From Lojkania enalia (Eukaryota; Ascomycota; Dothideomycetes; Pleosporales), in contig ML986925.1 in the NCBI GenBank assembly GCA_010094045.1, forward strand, positions 1-25,056: a DNA stretch of 25,056 nucleotides. Reading direction: 5' to 3'. The notes below the pieces were generated by a model, which was given only the letters and a program-made list of their open reading frames with translations, was not told the origin of the DNA and did not search any database. The translations under genes and the position numbers were made by a program. Below are positions 1 through 9,639 of this stretch, in pieces; position 1 is the stretch's first letter; the number at the start of each line of letters is the position of its first letter.

Positions 1-154
1 AAAAATTGATTATAACTCACCCTATATCACATCAAATTGATATTTCTGCAAGCGTACTTAGCTCTACTACCAGTTACTCTATACAATTTACCTCTTTTGG
101 TATAGTATCTACCTTCATTTTTTTCGACGCAGCTTCTCCTTCGCAGTCAAAGCT

Positions 155-161
155 GGGGGGG
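155..161 (+). other. Polypurine tract of copia A
   Basis: A run of seven G lies two bases before the LTR start. It is the expected primer for plus-strand DNA synthesis in an LTR retrotransposon. The same tract sits at 16,892-16,898 in copia B. Confidence 0.75.
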
Positions 162-163
162 TA

Positions 164-367
164 TGTCATGGGGATTTTCGGCTAGTCTGCCGAGCTGTAT
201 CAGATATCGACGTACGATATTACGGTCGATATCACGCCGGATATCACGCTGGATATCAGCTGATATACCCCTTTTTCATGTACATAAATATGGCCCGCTG
301 GCCATCTTCAATCAAGCAGTTCAGCTCCTCATCTCCCTCCCTGAGACAAGATTCGCCTCTCACCACA
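164..367 (+). repeat. 3' LTR of copia A, 204 bp
   Basis: This LTR starts TGTCATGGGG and ends ACCACA. It is one of three copies in the window; the others are 11,451-11,654 and 16,901-17,104, all 204 bp. It is the least mutated copy and keeps both terminal TG and CA. It contains a cluster of GATATC-type palindromes (204-266) and an AT-rich TATA-like stretch (CATAAATAT, 283-291) that could be the promoter. The five bases after it are TTATA; the matching left target duplication lies outside the window. Confidence 0.92.
204..266. repeat. Palindrome cluster in the copia LTR
   Basis: A hairpin-capable pair ATATCG (204-209) and CGATAT (215-220) with a 5-base loop is followed by repeated GATATC units and a perfect 14-bp palindrome, ATATCAGCTGATAT (253-266). 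The cluster lies just upstream of the TATA-like stretch. The role is unknown; transcription-factor sites or an RNA structure are possible. Confidence 0.7.
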
Positions 368-401
368 TTATAGGTATATTAGTATAATTAGTTATTATTA
401 T

Positions 402-540
402 ATAGTAGTACTATACTAGAGATTAGACTAGGTTATATATATATCAGCACGACTAGTAGTTAATAGTAGTACTATATTAGAGATTAGGTCGGTTCGGTTT
501 ATATAGTAGTACTATACTAGGAATTAATAGTAGTATTATT
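402..540. repeat. Short imperfect repeats, possible LTR remnant of gypsy 1
   Basis: The unit ATAGTAGTACTATACTAGAG recurs with small changes at 402, 463 and 503, and a degenerate fourth copy begins near 524. Spacing is 61 then 40 bases. The block lies between the copia A LTR and the end of the gypsy 1 pol, where the 3' LTR of gypsy 1 should be. I could not find a partner copy to the right of gypsy 1, so calling it an LTR is inference. Nothing else is recognisable from 368 to 616. Confidence 0.5.
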
Positions 541-616
541 TCTAGTATCTAGGAATATACTTAGATTAGACTCTAATATCTAATTAAGAATCTAGATATA
601 ATATTATATTTAGATC

Positions 617-3600
617 TTATTTATTTAGGTTTCTAGTATAATAATCTTCTACGGTAGTTATCTTAGTAAAGTTACTAGCTAGATACTATTCTAGGTTATA
701 ATAGCTAGTCTACTTAACTAGATATTCGTGCCAGCGTCTCTATTAGTTATAATAGAGGTCTTCTATTCGCTTAATAAGGTATTCTAGTTCTCTATTAATC
801 TTAATAGGTTTAGGGTTAAATACTTATTAACTAGATAAGTAGTTAGATAACTTAGATACTAGCTATAATAGCGATATATAGAATATAGGATATATTTTAG
901 CTAATTTAGGTAGCTTTAGTTTATAAGCGTATAAAGATACCTTTATAATAACCTTATAGAGGCTTATATTCTTCAAGTTAAATTTTTTCAACGGTTTTTA
1001 TATACGTATATTTCTAGTATTTAACTAGACTAGATTATTAATCTAGTAGTTAGAGGCTAGTATATGCTTACGGTTAGCGTACTCTTATTAAAACGCTTAT
1101 ACCTAGGTAAGTTCTTCTCTAATATACTCTATAATATTCTTTATCTTATTAACTAGTCTATTAGTTTTCTAGACTATTAGGGACTGTTTTAATAGTTAAT
1201 AGATCCTTATAAGCGGTTCGAAACCTATTTAAAGGTGCTAGCTAAAGTAGACTAGAAATAGAGAGACTTTTATTAATTTAAATACTATATTATTTGCTTT
1301 AAACTGCGCTGTTAGTAGCTATTTAACCTAGTTATCTTATTTATAGCTAGTATAGGCTTAGAGAACTTGTTCTATTACTGTATTAGCGTTCTCTATCTAG
1401 CTATTAATCTCTAGATAGAAGCTAGTTAATATATATATATTAATTTATAGCTATCTATAAAGCTCTTAGTAGAAGGTAGAAATAAACTATATCTTACGAT
1501 CGAACGTAATAGTATATCGTAGTCTATAATAAACCTATATATAGTAATAGAACAGTTAGATAATATTAGGAGCTTCGATTCTTATGTATAGTATTAGGTA
1601 TCTATACTTACTAAGCTTATTAACTACTACTATAATATTTATACAACCTTCTAATTCTAGTAGATCGGTTATAAAGTCTATAGAAATATTTTAAAACCTT
1701 CGTTTAGGTATAGATAACGGTTTTAGTAATCTATAGTACTTCTTTCTAAAAGTCTTACTTCTTTAGTATATATAATAATAGCCTATATATTATTATACTA
1801 AATCGAATATCTTTAACTAATAGTACTTACGCTAGAGTAGTTCTAAAGTCTTTTCTCAACTAGAGTATCTACTAGATAATAAGTTATAGATAGCTTACAG
1901 CAGCTTAAACTTTAGCTTATTATAATCTAGTACTACGAGTTAATTTTAATAGTATAGTTAGTTGTTATATTTTTTATAGTTAGCTAGAGTTAGGAGCTTA
2001 GATTAATAGGCTCCTTTTCTTAGTAGTTTTAAAGTATCTTAAATTAGATTATTATTTAGGTATTCTTCGCCGATAATTTCTATAATTAATTAGCCTACTT
2101 CTATTTATTAGAATAGTTTAGGACGAAGTAATATCTATTAATAACCTTTACAGGCCTCTTCTTATATAGGCTTATCTTATATCCTTTAAGTTAAGGTATT
2201 AGACTTCTCTCCAAGTTTTCTAGGTTATTATATAATACTAAAGTTAAACCTTAATAGATATTCTAACTAATAGGCCTATTAATAGCTTAGCTACTTTATT
2301 ATTATAAAGTACTATAAGTTCTTATAATTATTTAGCACTTTTATAAAAAATGCTATACCTTCTAATTTAAGCCTCTATTACTTAAAATATTAGATAATCG
2401 CAAACAGCTCCTTATTATATATTTTATAATTACCTTTAATAGGGTTTATACGCTTAGAGAAGTAGGTAATAGATCTTAGTTTACTATTAGCACCTTTCTA
2501 GAATAGTATACTAGCTGTTATAAAATTAGACGTATTAGCTTCTACTACTATTAGTAGCTTTGAGTTAAAGTATCGGAGAATTAGTATAGAGATAAAAGCA
2601 TCCTTTAGATAGTCGAAGGAATATTAACAGCTATTATTCTAGTTAAATCGAATATTCTTCTTAGTTAGGGCTATTATGGGGGAGATTTTCTATAAGAAGT
2701 TATTAATAAATTATTAGTAGAAGTTCGCGAAACTTATAAAAGCTTAAATATCTTTTATATTCTTAAAGTATTCTTAGTTAATAATTATCTCTACCTTTTT
2801 TAGGTCTATATAGATCCCTTCTATAGTAATTATATACCCTAGGTAGGTTACTTCTAACTAGTAGAACTTATACTTATCTATATTAAGCTATAGACTATTC
2901 ACTCTTAAGGCTTTAAGAACTAGCTAAATATACTACTTATAATCCTTTAAATTCTTACTAAATATTAGGATATTATTAATATAGGTAGTATAAAATATAT
3001 TAAGATATAGTCTTAATATATTATTTATAAAGTACTAGAATATACTTAGAGTATTAGCTAGGTTAAAGGGTATTACTAGGTATTTAAACAGCCTATAGTA
3101 TATATAAAAGGTAGTCTTCTATTTATCTCTCTTAGTAATCTTTAGCTTATTAAATATAGTAATAATATCGAATTTTATATAGTACTTAACCTTACTAAGT
3201 TAGGTTAATATTTCTTAGATTAATAGAATTGGGTATTAGTTCTTAATAGTAATAGTATTTAAGGCTCTATAATCTACGTAGAATTAGAGGCCACCTCTAG
3301 ATTTCTTTATAAAGATTATAGATATAACTACTAGTAATAAGCTTACTCTAATAAATCCCTTAGACAAGTTCTTATTAAAATACTTTCTTAGTACCTTTAA
3401 CTCGTTCTAGAACATCTTATAGAGTAGGCTAAAGCTAGCTTACTTACTATTTTCTAGTTTAATCTTATAATTATATAGTTATTATTTTAGTAGCTTATCT
3501 ATATTCTTATATAAGAAAATAGATAATAGGTTATAGTATTCTTTAGGTACTTTAGTAATAGGGTTAATATATACCTTTAGGGCTAGAGCTTTATTAATAT

Positions 3601-4590
3601 TAGCTATTAATATAGCGAAGATTTTATAGTTAAATTACTAGGAGAGTTAGATTAGTAGTATAGCACCTATATAATATATATCTAGCTATAGTATAGACTT
3701 TAAATATTTAGGCTTAAATAGATCCTCTTAGCTATAATCTTTATCTAAAGTTAGATCGGTTTTAGTTTTAAATTCTTTTAGCTAGCGTAGTATTTTAGGC
3801 AGCTAGTAATTATATTAGATATAGCTTAATAGGCGGAGTTTTAAACGGTACTATCTAGACTTTAGACTATATAGGGGTTGTAAATTAGTTACTTTAGGAT
3901 CTCCTTTTATATTAGATTCGAGTAGTTTATAGTCTTTAATAACTATTTAAATAGCCTATTAGTAGATAGTAGTATTAGTAGATTATAAGTATCGAGTTAG
4001 GTATTAGTTAGTAGTAAAAACCAGCTATTTATTCTTATAGTTTAGGTTTATATAATACTTATATATCTATAACTATTCTAGAATTAACTAGTATTTCTCT
4101 AGTATAATTATATAGAGATATACTATCTTTAAATAGTTTAGGTATTAGAGAGTTAGAGTAACTAAATAGAAGATAGTCCCCCTATAGAAGACTTTTCTAT
4201 TAAAGCTAGTTAGATATAGATTATATAAAAGTTGTATCTTTTAGAGTTTTAGAGTATATACGAGGTCTCTATAAATATAAGTATAACTAGTAGCCCTAGT
4301 ATTAATAAGAATATTAATATCTTACTAGACTAGGTCTTAATAGATTAAGAAAGAAGCTAGAATCTAATAGTTCTATAACTATTTCTATAGAAGCTAATTC
4401 TATAAGTATATAGAGATTTAGTATAAATATAGTCTTAAAAAGTAACTTACTTCTAGAATAGACCTTTTAATAATATTCTAGTTAGTAAAGCTAGCTATAT
4501 TTAGGAGTAAAAATAATAGCTTTATCTATAAGATAATAAACGTATTAAAAATTAGTTAGAGAATTAGTTAGAGGATTAAGAGTAGAACCT
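617..4590 (-). pseudogene. pol: Gypsy 1 pol (protease, RT, RNase H, integrase, chromodomain), stop-riddled
   Basis: One frame can be followed from RT to the end. The RT motif FANFY, part of the tether to RNase H, is near 2,730-2,745. The catalytic YIDD box at 2,972-2,983 now reads YINN (both Asp codons GAT/GAC to AAT). Integrase shows PLSIP and ISIDFIT, with the first catalytic Asp (1,676-1,678, GAC) kept. Near 655-785 the chromodomain reads EYLVK followed by TSYNLE and ASNF, the usual fold around a WTGY-type core, with Trp now a stop. RT (2,983), integrase (1,675) and chromodomain (715) codons share the same phase, so no net indel has occurred over 2.3 kb. The protein would have copied and integrated the element; chromodomains of this group bind methylated histone H3. 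The start is approximate and pol is in the -1 frame relative to gag. It is a clear pseudogene. Confidence 0.88.
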
Positions 4591-5685
4591 ATAGGATATA
4601 GTAGAGCTTTAAGACCCTTAATAGATTAATAGTAGAGGGGCGCTGCATTCTAGTAAAATATATCTCTTACTACTATACTTATAATAGCGTTTTTTACAGT
4701 AGCGCCTTTCTTATTTATTAGAGTTTATAGGTATATAGCTAGAAATATCGAGTTCTATAGTATTTAGGTTCTTCTAGTAAGTAGTATAATACTTCGGTTG
4801 TTTACGGTAGTTGCTAGATAGGTAATATAGGTTAGTATTATATAGGGAAATTAGGTTAGTATAGTTATTTAGGGTGCTAGGTATTATAACATCTATTATA
4901 GTACGGCGGAGCTTATTAAAGAGAGAATATTAGAGATATATAATTTATCTAGTCTTATTTAGTTTAATATCTATAATTAGGCGTCGGAATTTAGTAAAGT
5001 AAGTAGGGAACCTATTTTAGCCTTATTTTAAAGTCTCTAGCTTACTCAATACTATAGTCTCCTTATTCTAGTTATTATAGGTAGATTTTAAGAAGGTGAC
5101 TAAACTGTTTATAAAGTTAATACTCTTATCTATTAATAGATTAACTAATATTACTAGATCTTATTCTAGATAAGAATAGATATATAGAAGGTAGGTACGT
5201 TTAGTTAGGTATTAGTTAGTATTTCCTTCTAGTTTATAGCGGAGTTTTCTAATAAAGTATAAAAGCTCTAAACGTTTACTAGAGAATATTAAAGGGTTAG
5301 ATAAGCGGTTAGAATAGAAATATAGGTTATATATAGTTTTAGACGGATTAGAAGTTAATATAGGTATCTATTTAGAAGTTAGGGTTGTAGGCTAAGTCGG
5401 GCTAAGGGCGGGTAATAGTTCTATTACTATTAATATACTAGTAGCTAGTAGAGGGGTAGCTATTTAATAGCTACTAAATTCTCTTTATATTACTTTAAGA
5501 TCTAACTTATAGTAGTTTTCCTAGATTATTAAAGCCTCTACTAGTATCTTATTCTTCTACTATAAAGAGTCTAGTTTATTTTAGATTTCTTTAAGTATAT
5601 TAACAAGCGCGTTCTTATCTATAATATTACGGACGTTTATATATAGTTAGTTAATCGTACTTTAGATAGTTAACTCTATTACTAT
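4590..5685 (-). pseudogene. gag: Gypsy 1 gag, stop-riddled
   Basis: The inferred start is the ATA codon at 5,683-5,685 (from ATG; a second candidate lies two codons on). The N-terminal region reads as a charged, leucine-rich, probably coiled-coil segment. A CX2CX4HX4C zinc knuckle falls at 4,645-4,686, about 347 codons in. Its first two Cys and its His codons are now Tyr, and the last Cys (4,645-4,647, TGC) survives. The start and knuckle share the same phase. Gag would form the virus-like particle and bind RNA through the knuckle. The 3' boundary with pol is estimated. Stops are TAA and TAG at positions expected for CAA, CAG and TGG. Confidence 0.78.
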
Positions 5686-5724
5686 ATACTATATATAAAT
5701 ATTAAAATATTACGTAAAGAATAG

Positions 5725-5779
5725 AGATAATATAGTTTATAAGCGAGCTATTAGTATAAGTAAGCTATTACTCTACTAA
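5725..5779 (+). repeat. Left terminal inverted repeat of Fot A
   Basis: This repeat matches the reverse complement of 6,828-6,882 over 55 bases with five differences, mostly RIP-type. It contains two tandem copies of a TATAAGCGAGCTATTA-like unit, about 17 bases apart, the second now mutated. Confidence 0.88.
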
Positions 5780-5799
5780 GATTTAAACGACTTAATCGC

Positions 5800-6827
5800 G
5801 ATAATTATTATCTATATATATATATATACTATAGAAAGCGATAGTTTATTAGATTATTTAACACCTATACTATTAATTTAACACGTTTAAGTATTATAGC
5901 TAGGCTGTTTATAGTACCTGCAGCTCTATTAAGGCTAGCTACTCCTTTATAGTTAAATACTCTAATTATAAATTTTCTTATTAATCTACCTCTTAACGTT
6001 ATTTTAATTAATTATATCCTCACCTACAGCTTTTATTAGAATCTCCTACTTCTATAATCGCTTTCTTTTCTATTATTTTCGCTTTATTACTACCTCGTTT
6101 ACTCGCTTAAGGCTTTTAATTTAATTAGCTATTAGCGCGATCGAATATATTATTATTATAGTACTCTTTTAAAGCTAATTAAAGGCTGCGATAATTAATA
6201 TAGGTAATAAGTCTTAATATCGCTAAATCCTGCTACAAATTATTATTAATTAAGCCTCTAGTTTATACGTGTTACTAGGTGTTTTAGCCTTTTAGGGGGT
6301 AGTTTCTAGTATAGGTAGTATCGGCGTATGTAGCTTAATATTAAACTTTAATAGTACCGCCTTAAAAGCTTACGCAGATATTAGCTTCTATAATTAATCG
6401 ATTATAGGCTGCTTTAAAGGCTAGAAGAAAGGTAGTCTTATTAATATAGTTAATATAATCGTATACTAAGGCTAAGATCTTAGTACCACGCTTAGCTAAT
6501 AGTCTATTTACTATAGCTTATATACCGTCGATTATAGGTGAAAATCCTCGTAAATCCTAATTAAGAATATAGCTAATAAGTACCTTCTCTTTAGTCTTTG
6601 TAAACATTTTTAAATTCGGCTTATAATTGTATTATACAGCTATTCCAACGCGTTAAAAGTAGAGAGTACTTTAAGAGTAGCGAAAAGTTATTATAGCGCT
6701 ATTTTCGGTTAAAACTTAACCTCGATTAATAGCTAAAATTATAAGAATAATTTGTAATTCTTTATAGGTTAATTACGTATTACTATATTAAGCTATTATA
6801 CGTTAATTTAAGTAGGCTGTTAAAAGT
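5800..6827 (-). pseudogene. Fot A transposase remnant: N-terminal DNA-binding half joined to C-terminal tail
   Basis: Near the right end the - strand reads as the pogo/Fot1 N-terminal helix-turn-helix region, ending in LRGFSP (about 6,536-6,553) and NRLLAKRG. Within a few dozen codons it changes to YINYINKTTFLLAFKAAYN, a segment that follows the DDE domain in this family, then HTPI and KTPSNT, and ends in a CX2CX4HX4C-like knuckle (5,881-5,922; first and last Cys kept, second Cys and His now Tyr). Three different phases are used between 6,553 and 6,330, which supports a deletion plus small indels. The catalytic core motifs (FDETGF, LILD, QPLD types) are absent. It cannot encode an active transposase. 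Confidence 0.8.
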
Positions 6828-6882
6828 TTAGTAAGGTAACAGCTCGCTTATACTAATAGCTCGCTTATAAACTATATTATCT
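6828..6882 (-). repeat. Right terminal inverted repeat of Fot A
   Basis: This is the partner of 5,725-5,779. Here both tandem units are well preserved: TATAAGCGAGCTATTA and TATAAGCGAGCTGTTA when read on the - strand. Confidence 0.88.
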
Positions 6883-8678
6883 ATATTATATAAGTTTTTA
6901 TAGGAGCTAGATCTATACTACTATATAGGCTAGCTAGATTAGCGAAACCTTCCTCTATTATAGTTATAACAAGTCGGTTATATTCTAGCTAACAGCTAAT
7001 AACTATTGCTAGTAGCTAGTTCGGATATTATAGTAAGGGTAGTATAGGTATAGAGGTATTATAGTATTACTATAATAAAGTTGTAAAGTCTATCTTCTAC
7101 TACTTATACTTTATTAATATCTCTAAACGCTAGTTTAAGTTTCTATTAGAAATATATTAGATTTATAAATATTACCTTAGTTTTACTTTTCTAGTATTCT
7201 TCCGCGTGGTTTTTAAAATCTATTAAAAAGGACTAGAACTAGTTAAAAAGTTTACCTATTAGATATACTCTTATAAATAGTACTTTTTTATTCTTATACT
7301 AAATAATATCTAGGTTAGTATTAATATAAATTCTTACTACTACTAGAAATCCTTTAAGTTTAGACCTAGTTCTATTAAACTTATTAAGTAGTATTAACTT
7401 AATTTATTACTAGTAATATATTATTAGTAGTACTCTTTTAACCTACTTAAATTTCTAGATAATTCTTATAAGTTCTATTTCTTACTTACTATTAACTATT
7501 TCTTATATTCTTTTAAGATTTTTAAGAAGGCTATCCTAAGTCTCTTTTAGGCTTCTTATCTATTTATCTACTAGGACTAGCTAATTCTATTATTATACTA
7601 ACTTGTTCTACATTTTTATAAATATAGTTATTATATCTACCTCTAAAGAGGTAGTTTTACTAACTAATCTTAATATTCTACTTACATAAGTTTCCTATAT
7701 TACTTGCTAAAGGTATCTCTTTTCTTATAACTAGGGTAGTTTAACTAGCCTTACTTCTTCTAACCTTATAAGGGTAGTTAAAATATAACAGCCTCTAATT
7801 AGCTAAATATAGAATAGGGTAATAACTAAAAGTAATTATATACTATAAAGTGATTATTCTTATAGGTTTATAATAGAAGTACGTAAGTAGAGTATATAAA
7901 AGATATTTAAGTTAACTATAAAGAGCTATAAAGGTTAGAGTTATAAGATTATTGTAATAATGCGAAGAAATTGTTCTACGAAAAGCTTTATATACAACCT
8001 TATCCTAAAGCTTTTCGCTTATCTTATTCTACCTCTAGCTCCACCTCTTTTCCCATCTATATATAGTTATATACTCCCTTATAAGTAGTTTAGTAGTTCT
8101 TCTATATCCTTTTATATAAGGCCTATAGGTGTTAATAGAATTTCTAGGTCCCTAAACCCCTATATACTCCTATATACCTCTAAGTAGATTTATACTATAT
8201 TTAGACCTATTATCTTACCTACGCTATTATATTATATAGAAGAACTTAATACTACTAGTAACAGCCTCTTTAATAATATCGTATTAATTGTTTATTTAAC
8301 TATATCTAAGTTTAAAATATACCTAATTTAGTTTAGATTATAATACTTATATACTATTATATTAAATTATTTAGTTATCTAGATAGAATCTTAGAGATCT
8401 TTTATTAATTAAAGCCTTTAGGTTTAAAACTTTCTATCTCCTATAATTAGGATTACCTTTAGAAAAGCCGCGTAGAGGACGTATAAATAGAAACTTAGAA
8501 ACTACTAATAACCTATTAGAATCGGAGGTAACTATTAATATCTAACTATAATTTACCTTTTAATTTCTATACTAGAACTAATATATATATAAGTTGTAGT
8601 AAGAGTAAGCTTCTATCTATACGTATATAACAACCGTTACCTTCTATAGAAGGCCCTATAATAGGCAGACCCCTCTCT
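6883..8678. other. Unassigned decayed sequence; expected site of upstream ends of gypsy 1 and gypsy D
   Basis: I recognise no protein motif, tRNA or LTR pair here. By position it should contain the 5' LTR and leader of gypsy D (+ strand, gag start at 8,679) and possibly the 5' end of gypsy 1 (- strand), displaced by Fot A. The stretch is very AT-rich, with a pyrimidine-rich block around 8,020-8,200 and a strong hairpin at 7,979-8,017. The partner LTR of gypsy D would lie outside the window, so its LTR cannot be delimited from this sequence alone. Confidence 0.5.
7979..8017. repeat. Perfect 12-bp inverted repeat with 15-base loop
   Basis: CGAAAAGCTTTA (7,979-7,990) is repeated exactly in inverse at 8,006-8,017. 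A bacterial-style terminator is not expected in this setting. It may be part of an LTR or of an unrecognised small inverted-repeat element. Confidence 0.7.
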
Positions 8679-8912
8679 ATAGAGCCTATAATAAAGAACC
8701 TATTTAATTTAGAGGGAAATTAGAGTAAACTAACCTTTAAAGAATAAATTACAATTTTATAAGAGGAGATCGCATACTTAATATAATAGAGAACTATTAG
8801 TCCTAATTAACCTCTATAAACCACCGAATTAGAACTAATAATATACTAAGAAACTTTTATAACTCTACTAGTAAGAAACTTCTTAGCTACCCCTAAACCT
8901 CCTTAAGTCTAC
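8679..8912 (+). pseudogene. gag: Gypsy D gag, 5' part
   Basis: The inferred start is an ATA at 8,679-8,681, from ATG. The 78 codons then read as a polar, partly coiled-coil segment followed by a proline-containing linker (TPKPP) just before the insertion point. Stops are all TAA or TAG. The frame is interrupted by gypsy B after base 8,912 and continues in phase at 22,051. This region matches the usual N-terminal part of fungal gypsy Gag. The start is an inference from reading upstream until the similarity to a gag-like frame fades. Confidence 0.7.
8908..8912. repeat. Target-site duplication of gypsy B, left copy (TCTAC)
   Basis: TCTAC lies directly before the left LTR; CCTAC lies directly after the right LTR (22,046-22,050). 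The single difference is C/T. Five bases is the usual Ty3/gypsy duplication. Confidence 0.8.
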
Positions 8913-9451
8913 TATTACTAACCTATATACTGCTAGTATATATAATAACCGCTATTGCAGTCGTATACGCGCCGGAGCCTTATTTATATTAGGTTGGTTA
9001 GAGGTAGTAGCTTTAGTAAAAAGAGAGTATTAGGTTCGCCGGTTCTTCGAATATAATAAGTATATTTAGAAGTCTAATAGAGTAATAAGATAAATCTGTA
9101 AGAATAACTATAAAGGATTTAATCTTATAAGAAAACCTCCCGCCTTATATAGCTAAGTCTAAAATGGCTAAGCCTAGCCTGTTAGATCTGTTAGGTCTAT
9201 TAGGTCTATCCTGCTATTCCTAATACTTCTACTATAGTTATATATATAGGTTATACTATACTTTATTATCTAACTAATTATCTCTTTAATTCCCGCAGTC
9301 CTACTACTTATTATTTAATAACTAGTTTATAATATACTTCTACCTGTTACTACCCTATCGGTTCTTATCTAAGTTAACCTCTATAGTAGCTAATATTAGA
9401 TTAAGCCCTAGCTATAGAGGCGGTGCCTCTTAGCATTCTATATTTATAATA
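8913..9451 (-). repeat. 3' LTR of gypsy B, 539 bp
   Basis: This LTR aligns end to end with 21,507-22,045, with differences that are nearly all transitions. Read on the - strand, the LTR begins TATTATAAATATAG (TG to TA at the terminus) and ends GTTAGTAATA (CA to TA). It contains a short tandem run of GTTAGGTCT-like units around 9,180-9,210, also present in the other LTR. Confidence 0.93.
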
Positions 9452-9466
9452 CCTGCCTTCCCTTCT
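9452..9466 (-). other. Polypurine tract of gypsy B
   Basis: On the - strand the 15 bases directly before the 3' LTR read AGAAGGGAAGGCAGG, as expected for the plus-strand primer. This also confirms the element's orientation and LTR boundary. Confidence 0.75.
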
Positions 9467-9639
9467 ATAGGTTTGTCCCGAAGTTCTCTAATCTATTATC
9501 TTACCTACTCTGTCTAGGTATAGTATCCTACTGTTATTAGCAGCTTATCCTAGCTTCTAATATATTTAGTATAGATATACTATAAGGCCGCGTCTATATT
9601 TTTCCGTTCTAGGGTCGGTACTTTATATATTCTAGTAGG

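Larger units (their letters stand above)
1..367 (+). mobile_element. Copia A: 3' end of a Ty1/copia retrotransposon (truncated by window edge)
   Basis: Bases 1-367 match 16,738-17,104, the 3' end of the complete copia B element further right, almost base for base apart from transitions. They hold the 3' untranslated region, a G7 polypurine tract (155-161) and the 3' LTR (164-367). The coding part of this copy lies off the left edge. By comparison with copia B, the window begins some 30 bases after the polyprotein stop. This copy keeps many CA and TG dinucleotides that are TA in copia B, so it is less RIP-mutated, either younger or less exposed. The 74-codon open frame starting at 163 is an accident of the LTR and not a gene. 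The identification is firm because of the three-way LTR match within the window. Confidence 0.92.
368..5724 (-). mobile_element. Gypsy 1: Ty3/gypsy chromovirus, RIP-degraded
   Basis: On the - strand, reading from right to left, the element shows gag (from 5,685), zinc knuckle (4,645-4,686), protease region, reverse transcriptase, RNase H, integrase and a C-terminal chromodomain. This is the order of Ty3/gypsy chromoviruses. The ends are uncertain. The left boundary is set by the copia A LTR, which may itself have inserted into this element. The right boundary is the Fot A transposon, which lies only 40 bases upstream of the gag start, so the 5' LTR should lie beyond 6,882. No LTR pair was found. 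Every domain carries RIP stops, so the element is inactive. Confidence 0.85.
5725..6882 (-). mobile_element. Fot A: internally deleted pogo/Fot1-like DNA transposon
   Basis: A 55-bp terminal inverted repeat pair (5,725-5,779 and 6,828-6,882) encloses a broken transposase on the - strand. The element is about 1.16 kb, against about 1.8 kb for the full-length relative at the right end of the window. The difference fits loss of the DDE catalytic core. It lies immediately upstream of the gypsy 1 gag, so it probably inserted into the 5' region of that element. Such elements duplicate TA, but the AT-rich flanks make the exact ends and duplication ambiguous. It would be non-autonomous. Confidence 0.85.

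Noticed and set aside
163..387. 74-codon open frame starting with ATG
   Set aside because: It spans the copia A LTR and runs into flanking DNA. The same LTR copies at 11,451 and 16,901 do not keep the frame, and it has no protein-like features.
5810..5831. TA-dinucleotide runs as microsatellites of interest
   Set aside because: Short ATATAT runs occur throughout and are expected from RIP-driven TpA enrichment.
8020..8200. Pyrimidine-rich block as a polypurine tract or host promoter
   Set aside because: No adjacent LTR boundary or gene start could be tied to it; composition alone is not enough.
9180..9210. GTTAGGTCT-like short repeats as a CRISPR or telomere-like array
   Set aside because: Only a few adjacent units with no spacers; present in both LTRs of gypsy B, so part of the LTR.
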